64,000 bases of DNA from Candidatus Aminicenantota bacterium. Its GTDB lineage: Bacteria > Acidobacteriota > Aminicenantia > Aminicenantales > UBA8522. Below are positions 15,878 through 24,964 of the stretch, in pieces; position 1 is the first letter of the stretch; the number at the start of each line of letters is the position of its first letter. The notes below the pieces were generated by a model. It worked only from the letters and a program-made list of their open reading frames with translations. It searched no databases and had not been told where the DNA came from. The position numbers and the translations under genes were made by a program. The DNA is taken from contig JAFNEO010000057.1 of the NCBI GenBank assembly GCA_017886205.1, positions 33,419-97,418 on the forward strand, written 5' to 3'.

Positions 15878-17319
15878 TGTTCAACTCCTTTCCCAGGGGA
15901 TGCGGCGGCCCTCGCCCTCCCTTTCCAATAGAAATAGGCGGGTATTCCCAGGCCCAGCATGAGCAGGCCGAAGAGGGATTTCTGAGGCTGGGAAATAATG
16001 GTGTTGATGAAGATGAAGAGGTTGATCAGGGCAAAAAGGATGGGGACGACGGGGTAGCCCCAGGTCCGGTACGGCCGGGGAAGATGGGGCCGCTTGCGGC
16101 GGAGGACGATGACGGCCAGGCCCGTAGCGCCGAAAAAAATGACCAAAGCAAAAACGACAAATTCATAGAGGTCCCGGTAGGTCCCGGAGAGACAGAGGAG
16201 GCAGGACCAGACCGCCTGCCCGATGAGGGCCTTGGACGGAACACGATAGCGGGGATGGATATAGCTCATGCTGCGGAAGAAAAGCTTGTCCTCGGCCATG
16301 GCCAGGTAGACTCTTGGGGCGAACAGGATATTCGCGCTCAGGCACCCGAATATGGATATGGTGATCGCTCCCGAGATGATCGAGGTCGCGGTCGGACCGA
16401 AGAGCTGGCTCGAGGCCAGCTCACCGACCCGGGCGATTCCGCGCATTCTGTCCACCGGCAGGGCGAGGACGTAGACCACGTTGACCAGAAGGTAAATAAG
16501 GGTGATGCTCAAGGTTCCCAGGAGAAGCCCGAGCGGGATGTTCCGCTCCGGCCTCTTGATCTCCTCTGCCGTGCAGTTGACGGCATACCAACCATCATAG
16601 GTCCAGAGGGCGGCGATCAGGGCCAGCCCGAAAAGAGTGACGGCATGAGGACCGATATCGGAGCCGCCTCGAAAGAGGTCCTGGACGCTGCTGATCCCGG
16701 CCCGTTTTCCCACCGTTAGGCCGAGGACGACCAAGGCCAAGACTGAGCCGATCCGGAGAAAGGTGAAGATGTCCTGGACAATCGCTCCGCTCTTGACGCC
16801 GAAATAGTTCACTCCGGTCAAAAAGACGATCGTGGCGGCCGCCACGAGCTGCCCGGCCGAGAGAGAATACGGATGCCCAAAGACGGTTGTCTTCAGGAGC
16901 AAGGTCTGGGTGGACAGGCCGGGGGCAAAATAGCCGAAGTACTCGGCAAAACCGACGGCCAGGGCGGCTATCCCGCCGCCCATGATGAACCAGAAAAAAC
17001 CCCAGCCATACAGATACCCCGCAAACGATCCGTAGGCCTCGCGGATATAGACATATTGGCCGCCCGCCCGGGGATACATCGCTCCCAGCTCGGCGCAGGA
17101 CAGGGCTCCCCCGAGCGTGAACAGGCCGCCCACGAGCCAGACCAGCAAGAGCCATCCCGGCGATGACACGTATTCAAGGATATACCCCGAGGTCATGAAG
17201 ATTCCCGACCCGACCACCGCCCCGATGACCAGAAGGGTGGTGTCCAGAAGGTTGAGCCGTCTCAGGAGTTTTGGCTTGTCCGGGTTTCTTTGTTCGGGGG
17301 GCATGGCTGGAGTCGGCAT
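15874..17319 (-). CDS. APC-superfamily amino acid permease
   Basis: 481 residues with about twelve hydrophobic segments. The first carries VIGAVVGSGIFMTSGYIL, the amino-acid/polyamine/organocation substrate loop, and AELGAMYPRAGGQYVYIREAYG follows as the usual helix 2-3 block. The cation-coupled import of an amino acid or derivative is the family role. Its 4-bp overlap with the downstream MttB-family gene and 16-bp gap from the aminotransferase argue that it imports the substrate of this pathway, for example an N-methylated amino acid (inference). Betaine carriers are more often BCCT or ABC type, so the choice of an APC carrier is notable. Confidence 0.87.
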   Translation of the reverse strand: MPTPAMPPEQRNPDKPKLLRRLNLLDTTLLVIGAVVGSGIFMTSGYILEYVSSPGWLLLVWLVGGLFTLGGALSCAELGAMYPRAGGQYVYIREAYGSFAGYLYGWGFFWFIMGGGIAALAVGFAEYFGYFAPGLSTQTLLLKTTVFGHPYSLSAGQLVAAATIVFLTGVNYFGVKSGAIVQDIFTFLRIGSVLALVVLGLTVGKRAGISSVQDLFRGGSDIGPHAVTLFGLALIAALWTYDGWYAVNCTAEEIKRPERNIPLGLLLGTLSITLIYLLVNVVYVLALPVDRMRGIARVGELASSQLFGPTATSIISGAITISIFGCLSANILFAPRVYLAMAEDKLFFRSMSYIHPRYRVPSKALIGQAVWSCLLCLSGTYRDLYEFVVFALVIFFGATGLAVIVLRRKRPHLPRPYRTWGYPVVPILFALINLFIFINTIISQPQKSLFGLLMLGLGIPAYFYWKGRARAAASPGKGVEQ

Positions 17320-17335
17320 TTAGTCTTTCCCAAGT

Positions 17336-18454
17336 CTAAAGAGCCTGCTCGAGCGCCTTAGCGAAATACTCGTTCTCTTCTTCGAGCCCGGTCGATACAC
17401 GGATGCAGTTGGGCAGGCCGAAGGCACGAAGAGGCCGCACGATGATGCCCTTGTGCAGGAGCTTGTCATACAGCTTGTCCACCGTTTTTTCTGAGTCCAG
17501 TATCATGGTTACAAAATTGGCGTGCGACTCGAGGTACGGGATGCCGAGCCGGCTAAACAGCTCATAATAGACTTTTAGGCCCAACCGATTGAGCCGGAGT
17601 GTCTTTTCTAAAAAATCCGTGTCGTTCATGGCCGCGATCCCGGCCGCTTGCGCCAGATGACTTGGCTCGAAGGTGAGTTTGACTTTCATAAGGTTGCCGA
17701 TCAGGGGTGCTGCGGCGAAGCCGTAGCCGATCCGGACTCCCGCAAGCCCGTAAGCCTTGGAGAAGGTGCGGAGGGTGATGACGTTGTCCAGCCGGTACTG
17801 CATGGAGTCGGGAAAAACCGGGTCATGATGGGCGAACTCAAAGTAGGCTTCATCCAGGATGACCAGAACGCGGTCGGGGACGCGTTTCATGAAATCCCGG
17901 AATTCACTCACCGTAAAAACCGTGCCCGTCGGGTTATTGGGGTTGGCCAGGTAGATGACCTTTGTCTTGTCGTGGATGCGATCGGCGATCGCGCGCAGGT
18001 CAAGACGGTAGTCCTTCAGGGGAGCTTCGCTGATCTTTATGCCCCGCGACTGGGCCTGAATCCGGAAGCTGATGAAAGTGTTGGCCGATGTCAGCGCTTC
18101 CTCATCATCCAGAAGAAAGGTGCCCATGATGACGGCGATAATGCCCTCCGAACCGTGCGCGGCGAAGACGTTATCGGTCTTGACATCATAGCGCTTGGCC
18201 AAGGCCCGGCGCAGGTCATAGAAGTCGGGGCTCGGATAGCGGTTGACGTTGGGCAGGGCGTCCCGCATGGCTTGAAGAGCCTTCGGGGATGCGCCCAGGG
18301 GGTTTTCATTAGAGGCCAGTTTGACGATCTTTTTCAAACCCAGCTCGCGCTGCAGTTCCTCGATCGATTTTCCCGCCCTGTAAGGCTCCAGCAATTGAAT
18401 GTGCCTGGGAACTAACGGCTGGGCTGATGTTTCAACCTTACGATGGCTGTTCAT
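17336..18454 (-). CDS. hisC: HisC-type PLP aminotransferase
   Basis: 372 residues from the ATG at 18454 (GGAGAG before it); the ORF track's 18520 start adds 22 unlikely residues. Fold-type I PLP enzyme of the HisC branch: LLEPYRAGKSIEELQRELGL and KLASNENPLGASPKAL are typical of histidinol-phosphate aminotransferase, YLANPNNPTGTVF and ILDEAYFEF are cofactor contacts, and TFSKAYGLAGVRIGYG holds the PLP lysine. HisC2-type enzymes also transaminate aromatic amino acids. CobD (threonine-phosphate decarboxylase) is a relative, but the Y-x-x-G-K start favours HisC. No other his gene is nearby, and its position between the MttB genes suggests a catabolic role on the pathway's amino acid. Confidence 0.82.
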   Translation of the reverse strand: MNSHRKVETSAQPLVPRHIQLLEPYRAGKSIEELQRELGLKKIVKLASNENPLGASPKALQAMRDALPNVNRYPSPDFYDLRRALAKRYDVKTDNVFAAHGSEGIIAVIMGTFLLDDEEALTSANTFISFRIQAQSRGIKISEAPLKDYRLDLRAIADRIHDKTKVIYLANPNNPTGTVFTVSEFRDFMKRVPDRVLVILDEAYFEFAHHDPVFPDSMQYRLDNVITLRTFSKAYGLAGVRIGYGFAAAPLIGNLMKVKLTFEPSHLAQAAGIAAMNDTDFLEKTLRLNRLGLKVYYELFSRLGIPYLESHANFVTMILDSEKTVDKLYDKLLHKGIIVRPLRAFGLPNCIRVSTGLEEENEYFAKALEQAL

Positions 18455-18559
18455 TCTCCAACTCTCCATCGGTATCCGAAACGGATCATCGTGCCCGTTA
18501 TCGCCGGATGACTTTCCCACAGGCGGCGGGTCCGGAAGATCGAGTCCCGGGGGTCTCGC

Positions 18560-20026
18560 CTAGGGCAGCGCGGGCAACGAGGCTATTCCATTGGCTTTAG
18601 CGTAGGCGGTCAAGATCCGGGTCAACTCGTTTCGGACATCCTTCTCCACGAGAGCGGGTGGGTTGGACCGCAGGATCTTTTCTACGTGTTCGGAAGCCCT
18701 GTCCGCGATCGGCTTTTTCCCCAGGGCCACCCAGGCGTCATAGGTATCCCTGTCCGCGATCACGGGATAGGAATGCTCCAACCGGTACCACTTTTTGGTG
18801 TGGGGCATGGAGAGAAATTGAGTCTCAGGGGTGAAGCCTTCGAACTTGTCCGTGGCGATCGGGTCCTCGCGCTGGGCGATCCCGGAGATCAGCCGGTAAG
18901 CCATGCCGCAGATCTCGTCGTCGATGACGAGTTTCTCCAGGCTTTGGCAGCTCTCGAAGTCGAGCATTCCGGGACCGGAGATGACGTTGACTCCGGCCAG
19001 GGCGCCGAGCACGGCCCCGAGCCCGGTCTCCAGCCCGGCCTGAGCGTCGTTTGTCTTGGCGTCGCTCAACCCCATATAGGCATGGGTCGGGAGGTTCAGG
19101 TATTTCCCGATCTGGGCATAGCCCACATCGATCATCATTGTCTCGATGGCTCCCATGGGGGTCGTCCCCCGCCTCATGTCGAAACTCGAGGGCGAGCCCC
19201 CGAAGATCACCGGCGCGCCCTTCTTGGCGAGCTGGACGATGGCGACGCCGCAGAGGTTTTCAGCGACGTGCTGGACCAGGGTGCCCGAGATGGTCACCAG
19301 AGAGGTGGCGCCGGTCATGCCCATTGAAATCAGCTCGGAGGGGAGGCCCGCGCGGGCCGCATCAATGAGGCTCTGGGTGGTGAGGTTGCTCCACTTGAGC
19401 GGCGGGGATGGACAGGCATCGAAGATGGCCAGGGGCTTCGCGGCCAGCTCTTTGTCGCCGCCCCGGACGGCCGCCAGGAGATCCTTCATCGGCCGGAAGG
19501 ACTCCACCCTGAAGGTGCCCGTCACGACGGGCTTCCGCGAGAAGACGAGGCCGAAGTAAAGCCTGTAGATGTCGGCGATCGGATGGGGAACATCGGAGCT
19601 GATCAAGCCCGTGCTCTGGAAATGGATGTTGTCCAGGCATTCGGTCAGCCGGCAGTAATCCACCAGGTCCTTGGTCTCCGGCTTTCTTTCTTCTCCCGTC
19701 TTATGGTCGAGGATCGTGACGGCCGCTGAACCCGGGTCGAAATGGACCTCGTCGCCGCCGACCGTGTATTCCCTTTCTCCCGTCCGGTCGTAGAGCTTGA
19801 TGACGGCCGGGGCTGTGGTCAGGCATTTTTCGACCAGGCGGCGCTTCAGATGGACGCGGTGCGTTTTTTTCTCCACCTTCATTCCCGCCTGGCTGAAAAG
19901 CTTCAGGGCCTCTTTGTTCTCGACGAAAATCCCCTGTTTGTCCAGGATCTCATAGGCCTCATCGATGATTTTCTCAATGAACCGGCGGCTCAACAATTCG
20001 AGTTTCGGTCTGATTGTCTTGATCAT
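18560..20026 (-). CDS. MttB-family (glycine betaine methyltransferase-like) protein 2
   Basis: 488 residues, no in-frame UAG, closer in feel to MtgB than copy 1. Blocks: ILDKQGIFVENKEALKLFSQAG, VHFDPGSAAVTILDHKTGEERKP, IFDACPSPPLKWSNLTTQSLIDAA, MGLSDAKTNDAQAGLETG in the active-site loop region, and SMPHTKKWYR near the end. MtgB-type enzymes demethylate glycine betaine; other members use proline betaine, carnitine or butyrobetaine, so the substrate remains open. The gene follows its likely corrinoid partner (20073-20723) by 46 bp, the usual methyltransferase/corrinoid pairing. Confidence 0.87.
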   Translation of the reverse strand: MIKTIRPKLELLSRRFIEKIIDEAYEILDKQGIFVENKEALKLFSQAGMKVEKKTHRVHLKRRLVEKCLTTAPAVIKLYDRTGEREYTVGGDEVHFDPGSAAVTILDHKTGEERKPETKDLVDYCRLTECLDNIHFQSTGLISSDVPHPIADIYRLYFGLVFSRKPVVTGTFRVESFRPMKDLLAAVRGGDKELAAKPLAIFDACPSPPLKWSNLTTQSLIDAARAGLPSELISMGMTGATSLVTISGTLVQHVAENLCGVAIVQLAKKGAPVIFGGSPSSFDMRRGTTPMGAIETMMIDVGYAQIGKYLNLPTHAYMGLSDAKTNDAQAGLETGLGAVLGALAGVNVISGPGMLDFESCQSLEKLVIDDEICGMAYRLISGIAQREDPIATDKFEGFTPETQFLSMPHTKKWYRLEHSYPVIADRDTYDAWVALGKKPIADRASEHVEKILRSNPPALVEKDVRNELTRILTAYAKANGIASLPALP

Positions 20027-20072
20027 CTGTTTTCCTTCGCTTTGGCTTGACGTCGGGACACCGGCGGCAGCG

Positions 20073-20723
20073 TCAGGCCCCCATCAGCCGCTTGGCCAAT
20101 TTGACCGCGAGCATGGCGTTTTCCGCATACCCGTCGGCCCCGATCTCCTCGGCCCATTTCTGATTGGCGGGCGCTCCGCCCACAAGGACCTTGAATTTCC
20201 CGTATAGGTTCTTCTGTCTGAGCAGCTCGATGGCCTTCTTCTGCCCCAGCATGGTCGTGGTCAGCAGGGCCGAAAGGCAGATGAAATCGGCCTTGGTCTC
20301 CTCGGCCTTCTCGATGAACTTCTCCAGCTTGACATCGGCGCCGAGGTCGACGACGTCGAACCCGTTGGCCGAGAGCATCGAGGCGACGAGGTTCTTGCCG
20401 ATATCGTGGATGTCTCCTTCGACCGTGCCGATCACGACCTTGCCTTTAGTCTTTGTCTTGATGTTCGCCTTGTCCAGCTCGGGCTGGAGGACCGCCATCG
20501 CCGCCTTCATGCACTCGGCGCTGGTGATGAGCTCGGGCAGGAAGTAATCGCCCTTTTCCCACAGGTCGCCGACCTTCTGAATACCTGGAACATATCCTTT
20601 TTCAATGACTTCGGTGAGGTCGATTTTGGCCTTGACCGCCTCCCGGGCGAGGTCTTCGGCCTCGGATTTGCGGCCTTCGATGATCGCCTTCTCGATCCTG
20701 GCAAACAATTCCTCTTTCTTCAT
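20073..20723 (-). CDS. Methyltransferase corrinoid protein (MtgC/MttC type), copy 1
   Basis: 216 residues from the ATG at 20723, which has an AAAGGAG site; the ORF track's 20957 start reads through the neighbouring gene. A helical cap domain (residues 1-85) precedes a B12-binding Rossmann domain with the base-off signature EGDIHDIGKN (His106 as lower Co ligand), SALLTTTM and VGGAPANQ. It carries the methyl group as methyl-Co(III) between methyltransferases. It lies between the homocysteine-methyltransferase-like gene and MttB-family copy 2, which are its likely partners. Confidence 0.93.
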   Translation of the reverse strand: MKKEELFARIEKAIIEGRKSEAEDLAREAVKAKIDLTEVIEKGYVPGIQKVGDLWEKGDYFLPELITSAECMKAAMAVLQPELDKANIKTKTKGKVVIGTVEGDIHDIGKNLVASMLSANGFDVVDLGADVKLEKFIEKAEETKADFICLSALLTTTMLGQKKAIELLRQKNLYGKFKVLVGGAPANQKWAEEIGADGYAENAMLAVKLAKRLMGA

Positions 20724-20778
20724 CACTGCTCCTTTCCCGGATTTATAAGCCTCCATGATATCCAACACAGAGAATAAA

Positions 20779-21666
20779 TCAACCCTCTTTTTTGACGATG
20801 AAAGCCATGCGGCGAATGTAGTCGGGGTTCGTCCCGCAACAGCCGCCGACGACGTTCGCTCCGTTCGCGATGATCTTGGGAATATGCTGGAGATAACTCT
20901 CCAATCCCTGCGAGTAAGAGACTTCGCCTTCGCTGGAAAGCGAGGGCTTCCCGGCATTGGCCTGGGCGATCAAGGGAAGTCGGGTTATTTCTCTCATCGC
21001 CTTGACCAGGTCCGCCATGTCCGAGCTGTCCAGGGTGCAGTTGGCGCCCACCGCGGGCACTCCTTCTTTTTCCAGCTCCTGGAGGCATTGGGAGGCGCTG
21101 TTTCCCATGAGGGTGAAGAATCCTCTAGGAACCCGGTTGTAGGTCATAGTCACAAAAACCGGCAGGGCCGCGACCTTCCGGGCTGCCCGGAGAGCGCAGA
21201 GCGCTTCTCTCAGGTCGTACTGAGTTTCAATCAAAAGGAAATCGACCTTCCCGTCGGCCAGTCCCCTGGCCTGCTCGGCGAAAGCGGCCTCGAACATCGG
21301 TTCCGTGAACTCGCCCTGCGGCTGGAGAAATTTCCCGGTGGGCCCGATGCTTCCGCCGACGAACCCGCCCTTGGGTTTGACCTCGTTGGCGATCGTGGCC
21401 GCCGCTTTGTTCAGTTCATAGCACCTCTTGTCCTGGCCGTGGGAGGCCAGCTTGATCGTGCTCCCCCCGAAGCTGTTGGTCAGGACAGCGTCCGAGCCGG
21501 CATCGAAATAGCTCTTGTGGATCTCCTTGACGACTTCGGGCCGTTCCACGTTCCAGGTCTCGGGACAGGCTCCCTGGGGAAATCCCCTCTGGATGAGCTC
21601 GGTCCCGAACCCGCCGTCGAGGAGCACCCTCCGTTTCCGGATCAACTCCAGGATCGTCAGGCTCAT
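20779..21666 (-). CDS. Homocysteine S-methyltransferase family protein
   Basis: 295 residues from the ATG at 21666, which follows AAAGGAGGAAGAG. The zinc site is complete: GANC (Cys210) and GGCCGTN (Cys276, Cys277), with LLDGGFGTEL near the start. The family includes the homocysteine half of MetH, BHMT and MmuM, which methylate homocysteine. MetH cobalamin and folate modules are absent, so this would be a stand-alone module able to use the adjacent corrinoid protein as methyl source (inference). It sits 22 bp after the RACo gene and 55 bp before the corrinoid gene, in place of the folate methyltransferase expected in such clusters. Confidence 0.85.
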   Translation of the reverse strand: MSLTILELIRKRRVLLDGGFGTELIQRGFPQGACPETWNVERPEVVKEIHKSYFDAGSDAVLTNSFGGSTIKLASHGQDKRCYELNKAAATIANEVKPKGGFVGGSIGPTGKFLQPQGEFTEPMFEAAFAEQARGLADGKVDFLLIETQYDLREALCALRAARKVAALPVFVTMTYNRVPRGFFTLMGNSASQCLQELEKEGVPAVGANCTLDSSDMADLVKAMREITRLPLIAQANAGKPSLSSEGEVSYSQGLESYLQHIPKIIANGANVVGGCCGTNPDYIRRMAFIVKKEG

Positions 21667-21688
21667 TCTCTTCCTCCTTTGAGATTTC

Positions 21689-23611
21689 TCAATCGTCAAG
21701 CCTCTTACCGGGCCTGAGGAACTTTTTTACCGAAGGGAAAAGTCCGATGTCCGTGTGGGGCAAAAAGAGAGAGCCCGTGTACTCGTTCATATAGCCCGGC
21801 TCCGCGTTCAACTCGATGTAAGTCATCTTTCCGGCGATCGCATTGACCAACTCCCGGTTCTTTTCCGAGAGCAGGACGAGATAGGCCCCGCTGAGAGAAG
21901 TGTTCCCCAGATAATGGAATTTCTCCCGGTCTAGGTCGGGCAAGAGGCCGATGCGGATGGCGTTGTCCACGTCAAGATGCTGTCCGAAGCCTCCCGCGAT
22001 GTAAACGGCGTCCAGCTGGTCAAAGGTCAGGCCGATGTTTTTCAGAAGGAGGGCGCAGGCGGAAAATATCGCGCCCTTGGTCCGGATCAGGTTGGTGATA
22101 TCTTTTTCAGTGAGGATGAGGTCCCGGCCCCAATAAGAGCGGGGGGCCTTTTCGACCAGGAATCCCGTCCCCTCCCCGTTCCGGACGAGCCTCTTCCCCG
22201 CCCTTTCCTGGTCCAGCTTTCCGCTGCGGTCGAGATAGCCATGGACAAAAAGCCCGGCCAGAAGGTCGACGAGTCCCGAGCCGCACAGCCCCTTGGGTTT
22301 GCCTCCCCCGATGACCCGGTAGGCGAGGTCGCCGCTCTTGGAGATGGTCACGGCCTCGATCGCGCCCTCGATGGCCGGAAGGCCGCACTTGGTCCCGCCG
22401 CCCTCGAAGGCCGGGCCGGCCGAACAGGCGCAGGTAGCCAGCCAGTCTCTGTTGCCGATGACCAGTTCGCCATTTGTGCCGGCGTCGATGAAGAGAGACG
22501 TTTTTTCCGCGTCCCGGAGGATAGGAGTCGAGAGAAGCCCGGCGGTAATGTCCCCGCCGACATAGCTGCCGACGGCCGGAGCACAGTGGACCCTGGCTTC
22601 GGGGTTGACGTTCAGGCCGAGGTCAGACGCCTTAACCATAGGGACCAGGTTCATGGTCGGGATGTAGGGCTCTTCCCGGATGAATCGGGGGTCAAGGCCG
22701 AGAAGAAGGTGGGTCATCGTCGTGTTGCCGGCCACGGAGACATAATAGATGTCGTCGCTCGATATCCCGGCCTCCCGGCAGGATTTCTCGGCCAGGGCGT
22801 TGATCGTCTGGACGGCGAGGGTCTGCAGTTCCTGAAGTCGGCCCGGCCTTCTGGCATAGTCGATCCTCGAGATCACGTCCTCGCCGCAGCGCAGCTGCTG
22901 ATTAAACCCCGTCGTGGTGCTCAGAACCCTGCCGTCCTCGAGGTCGGCGATCTCGCAGACAACCGTGGTGGTGCCGATGTCACAGGCCAGGCCGCAGAGG
23001 TTCTTAGAGGGCGGGTTGGGCTGGAGATCCACAAGGGTCCAGCCGGGCCCGGTCTTGACCAGGATGGCCGTCACCTCTCCCTCCTTTTCCCTCACCGCTG
23101 CGGCCAGCTTTTTCAGGACGCGATGTTCGGCCTGGAGGCAGCGGAGCCCCTTCTCTTTATGGATCTGCCGCTGCAGCCGGCGGAGGTCGCTCGAGTTGTC
23201 GGAGAGAGTCGCCGCGGGGACGGAAACCTGGATCTTCCGGACAACCGGGTTGACTTCGAAAACCCCGGAGATCCGGTCGCGGTGCTCTTCGAAGAAGCGC
23301 GAGCCGGCCACCGTGCGGATCGACTGCTCTTCAAACCTCGGCAATTCGACGGTGAGATCTTCCTCGATCTCAGTCTGACAGGCTAAGGCGTATCCCAAAC
23401 GCCGCACCTCCTCGGGAAGGGCCGCCGAGGTCCGGATCCTGGCCTCCCCGCCTTCGATACGGACCAGACACTCGCCGCAGGTCCCTTTTCCGCCGCAGGT
23501 CGATTTGAGAGGCAGCCCGGCCTTTCTGATGGCGTCCAAAAGATTGGTCCCGCGGGCGAAGGAGTGGGTACTCCGGAAAGGCAGGAATTCAACCTTGAAG
23601 GCCTTTCTCAT
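21689..23611 (-). CDS. acsV: RACo-type reductive activator of corrinoid proteins
   Basis: 640 residues with an N-terminal plant-type [2Fe-2S] domain (Cys39, Cys45, Cys48 in STCGGKGTCGECL, and Cys78), a middle linker, and an ASKHA/DUF4445 ATPase domain (ACDIGTTTVVCEI, VAGNTTMTHLLLG, FIDAGTNGELVIG, IAGGFGQHLDVDNAIRIG). RACo/AcsV and RamA-like enzymes use ATP to return Co(II) corrinoid to the active Co(I) state. RamA differs by its C-terminal ferredoxin, which is absent here, so the RACo type is preferred. It lies between acsC and the methyltransferase genes and may serve both the CFeSP and the two small corrinoid proteins. Confidence 0.92.
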   Translation of the reverse strand: MRKAFKVEFLPFRSTHSFARGTNLLDAIRKAGLPLKSTCGGKGTCGECLVRIEGGEARIRTSAALPEEVRRLGYALACQTEIEEDLTVELPRFEEQSIRTVAGSRFFEEHRDRISGVFEVNPVVRKIQVSVPAATLSDNSSDLRRLQRQIHKEKGLRCLQAEHRVLKKLAAAVREKEGEVTAILVKTGPGWTLVDLQPNPPSKNLCGLACDIGTTTVVCEIADLEDGRVLSTTTGFNQQLRCGEDVISRIDYARRPGRLQELQTLAVQTINALAEKSCREAGISSDDIYYVSVAGNTTMTHLLLGLDPRFIREEPYIPTMNLVPMVKASDLGLNVNPEARVHCAPAVGSYVGGDITAGLLSTPILRDAEKTSLFIDAGTNGELVIGNRDWLATCACSAGPAFEGGGTKCGLPAIEGAIEAVTISKSGDLAYRVIGGGKPKGLCGSGLVDLLAGLFVHGYLDRSGKLDQERAGKRLVRNGEGTGFLVEKAPRSYWGRDLILTEKDITNLIRTKGAIFSACALLLKNIGLTFDQLDAVYIAGGFGQHLDVDNAIRIGLLPDLDREKFHYLGNTSLSGAYLVLLSEKNRELVNAIAGKMTYIELNAEPGYMNEYTGSLFLPHTDIGLFPSVKKFLRPGKRLDD

Positions 23612-23626
23612 CTCTCTATCGTCGTC

Positions 23627-24964
23627 CTACACCAACTTCACGCTTTTCACAAAAGAGGGGATGTCGGCAGCTTCCTGACAGCCGACGATGACTTCCCAGC
23701 CCGGAAGTTTCTCCTCCAGTTCTCCAGAGATCTGAGCCACAAACCCGGGGATGACGATTTTTCGGGTTTTGACCTTCTCCTCGAGCTTGATATCTTTGAT
23801 GAACTTGGCGATCTTTTCCGGGACGAATTTTCCTCCGGCCCAGGCTGTCAATACAGACTGCCCTTCGGTATCGCAGACCACAAGATGGGCCGAGGTTCCC
23901 GAGTTTTCGATCTCTCCCGAGACGATGAAATAGGTCAGGGAGAAGTTAGTCGTCACGAATATGGGCGAATCCGGAGTCGGGTCACCGATGGCGTAGATTT
24001 TGGGATCGACCTGGATCGGCTTCTGGGGATCGGTGTAGATGTTCTGCCGGAGGGTGAAGAGGGTGAAGAGCAAAGCCTTGTCAAACCGGGGCAGGATGAT
24101 GATCGAAGTGTATTTGCATAGGAGGGCGGCCGCCGCGGCCAGCGACTCGAACCCGTCTTCGTCCGCAACCCGGGCGAAAAGGGGGAAACCGAAAGGCTTG
24201 AAGTTCTTCTTGAGAGCGCTCCGCCTCAGGATGGCGTTGTTCTGAATCGCCGCTCCCAGTCCCTCGCCCTGGCAGTTCAGGATGAGGTTCGTCAGGCCCG
24301 CCTGCCTGGCTTTTTCTGTCTGATCGGCCAGTTCCTGGTGAGACGATGCGGTGATGACCAGGCTTGCGCCGGAGTCTTTGGCCATTTCTATGTCTTTTTC
24401 GGTCAATGGCCTTCGCAGGCAAATCGCGGGCCGGTCGTCACGGAGAAGCTCCAGTCCCTCCTTCAAGGCCTCTTCCTGCGGGCAGTCGATGACCAGACCC
24501 TTGGTCGAATTCGCTTTAGCCAGGGAAATAGTCCTCAGGAAAGCCGCCTTCTCCGCTGAATCGTGGGAGACAAAAAAGAGGTTGGCCTTCAAGACCTCAC
24601 CCACCCGGTCAGCCTGATAGCTTTCCAGCCGCCGAATGTCCTTTAGGATTTTATCCTCTCCCTGCGAAGTCCGGATCTCCACTCCGATTCCCGTGGGGTG
24701 AAAAAAAGTCTTCTCATGGCGGAAGAGGACCGTCTCGCCTCCGACCTCCAGCCCGTTCCCGCCGCCGATCTTGACCAGCCGGACCGGGGGCTCGCCGGCC
24801 GCCCCCAGTGCCGCTTTGGCCTCTTCAGAGGCATGGGGACAGCTGGAAAGCTCGGCCTTTTTCTGGGCGATCTTCATGGCAAAGGCCATGCAGGTGGGCA
24901 CACCGCAGTCCCCGCAGTTCGTCTTGGGCAGGAGCTTGAAGATATCAAGCCCGGAGAGAGCCAT
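23627..24964 (-). CDS. acsC: Corrinoid iron-sulfur protein large subunit
   Basis: 445 residues from the ATG at 24964 (ORF track: 25015). The N-terminal [4Fe-4S] module has Cys17, Cys20, Cys25 and Cys42 (NCGDCGVPTCMAFA), then a TIM barrel and a C-terminal B12-binding domain (ATAGGKFVPEKIAKF-like end). AcsC holds the cobalt that carries methyl to the A-cluster of acetyl-CoA synthase, while its iron-sulfur cluster supplies reactivating electrons. It overlaps acsD by 20 bp, consistent with coupled translation of the heterodimer. The ORF has no interruption. Confidence 0.95.
   Translation of the reverse strand: MALSGLDIFKLLPKTNCGDCGVPTCMAFAMKIAQKKAELSSCPHASEEAKAALGAAGEPPVRLVKIGGGNGLEVGGETVLFRHEKTFFHPTGIGVEIRTSQGEDKILKDIRRLESYQADRVGEVLKANLFFVSHDSAEKAAFLRTISLAKANSTKGLVIDCPQEEALKEGLELLRDDRPAICLRRPLTEKDIEMAKDSGASLVITASSHQELADQTEKARQAGLTNLILNCQGEGLGAAIQNNAILRRSALKKNFKPFGFPLFARVADEDGFESLAAAAALLCKYTSIIILPRFDKALLFTLFTLRQNIYTDPQKPIQVDPKIYAIGDPTPDSPIFVTTNFSLTYFIVSGEIENSGTSAHLVVCDTEGQSVLTAWAGGKFVPEKIAKFIKDIKLEEKVKTRKIVIPGFVAQISGELEEKLPGWEVIVGCQEAADIPSFVKSVKLV

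Noticed and set aside
17336-18454. CobD (threonine-phosphate decarboxylase) identity for the HisC-like gene
   Set aside because: The N-terminal LLEPYRAGKSIEEL and SNENPLGASPKAL blocks are of HisC type, although corrinoid context made CobD tempting.
14429-20026. Pyrrolysine-containing MttB
   Set aside because: Neither gene has an in-frame UAG, both are full length without readthrough, and no pyl gene is in the window.
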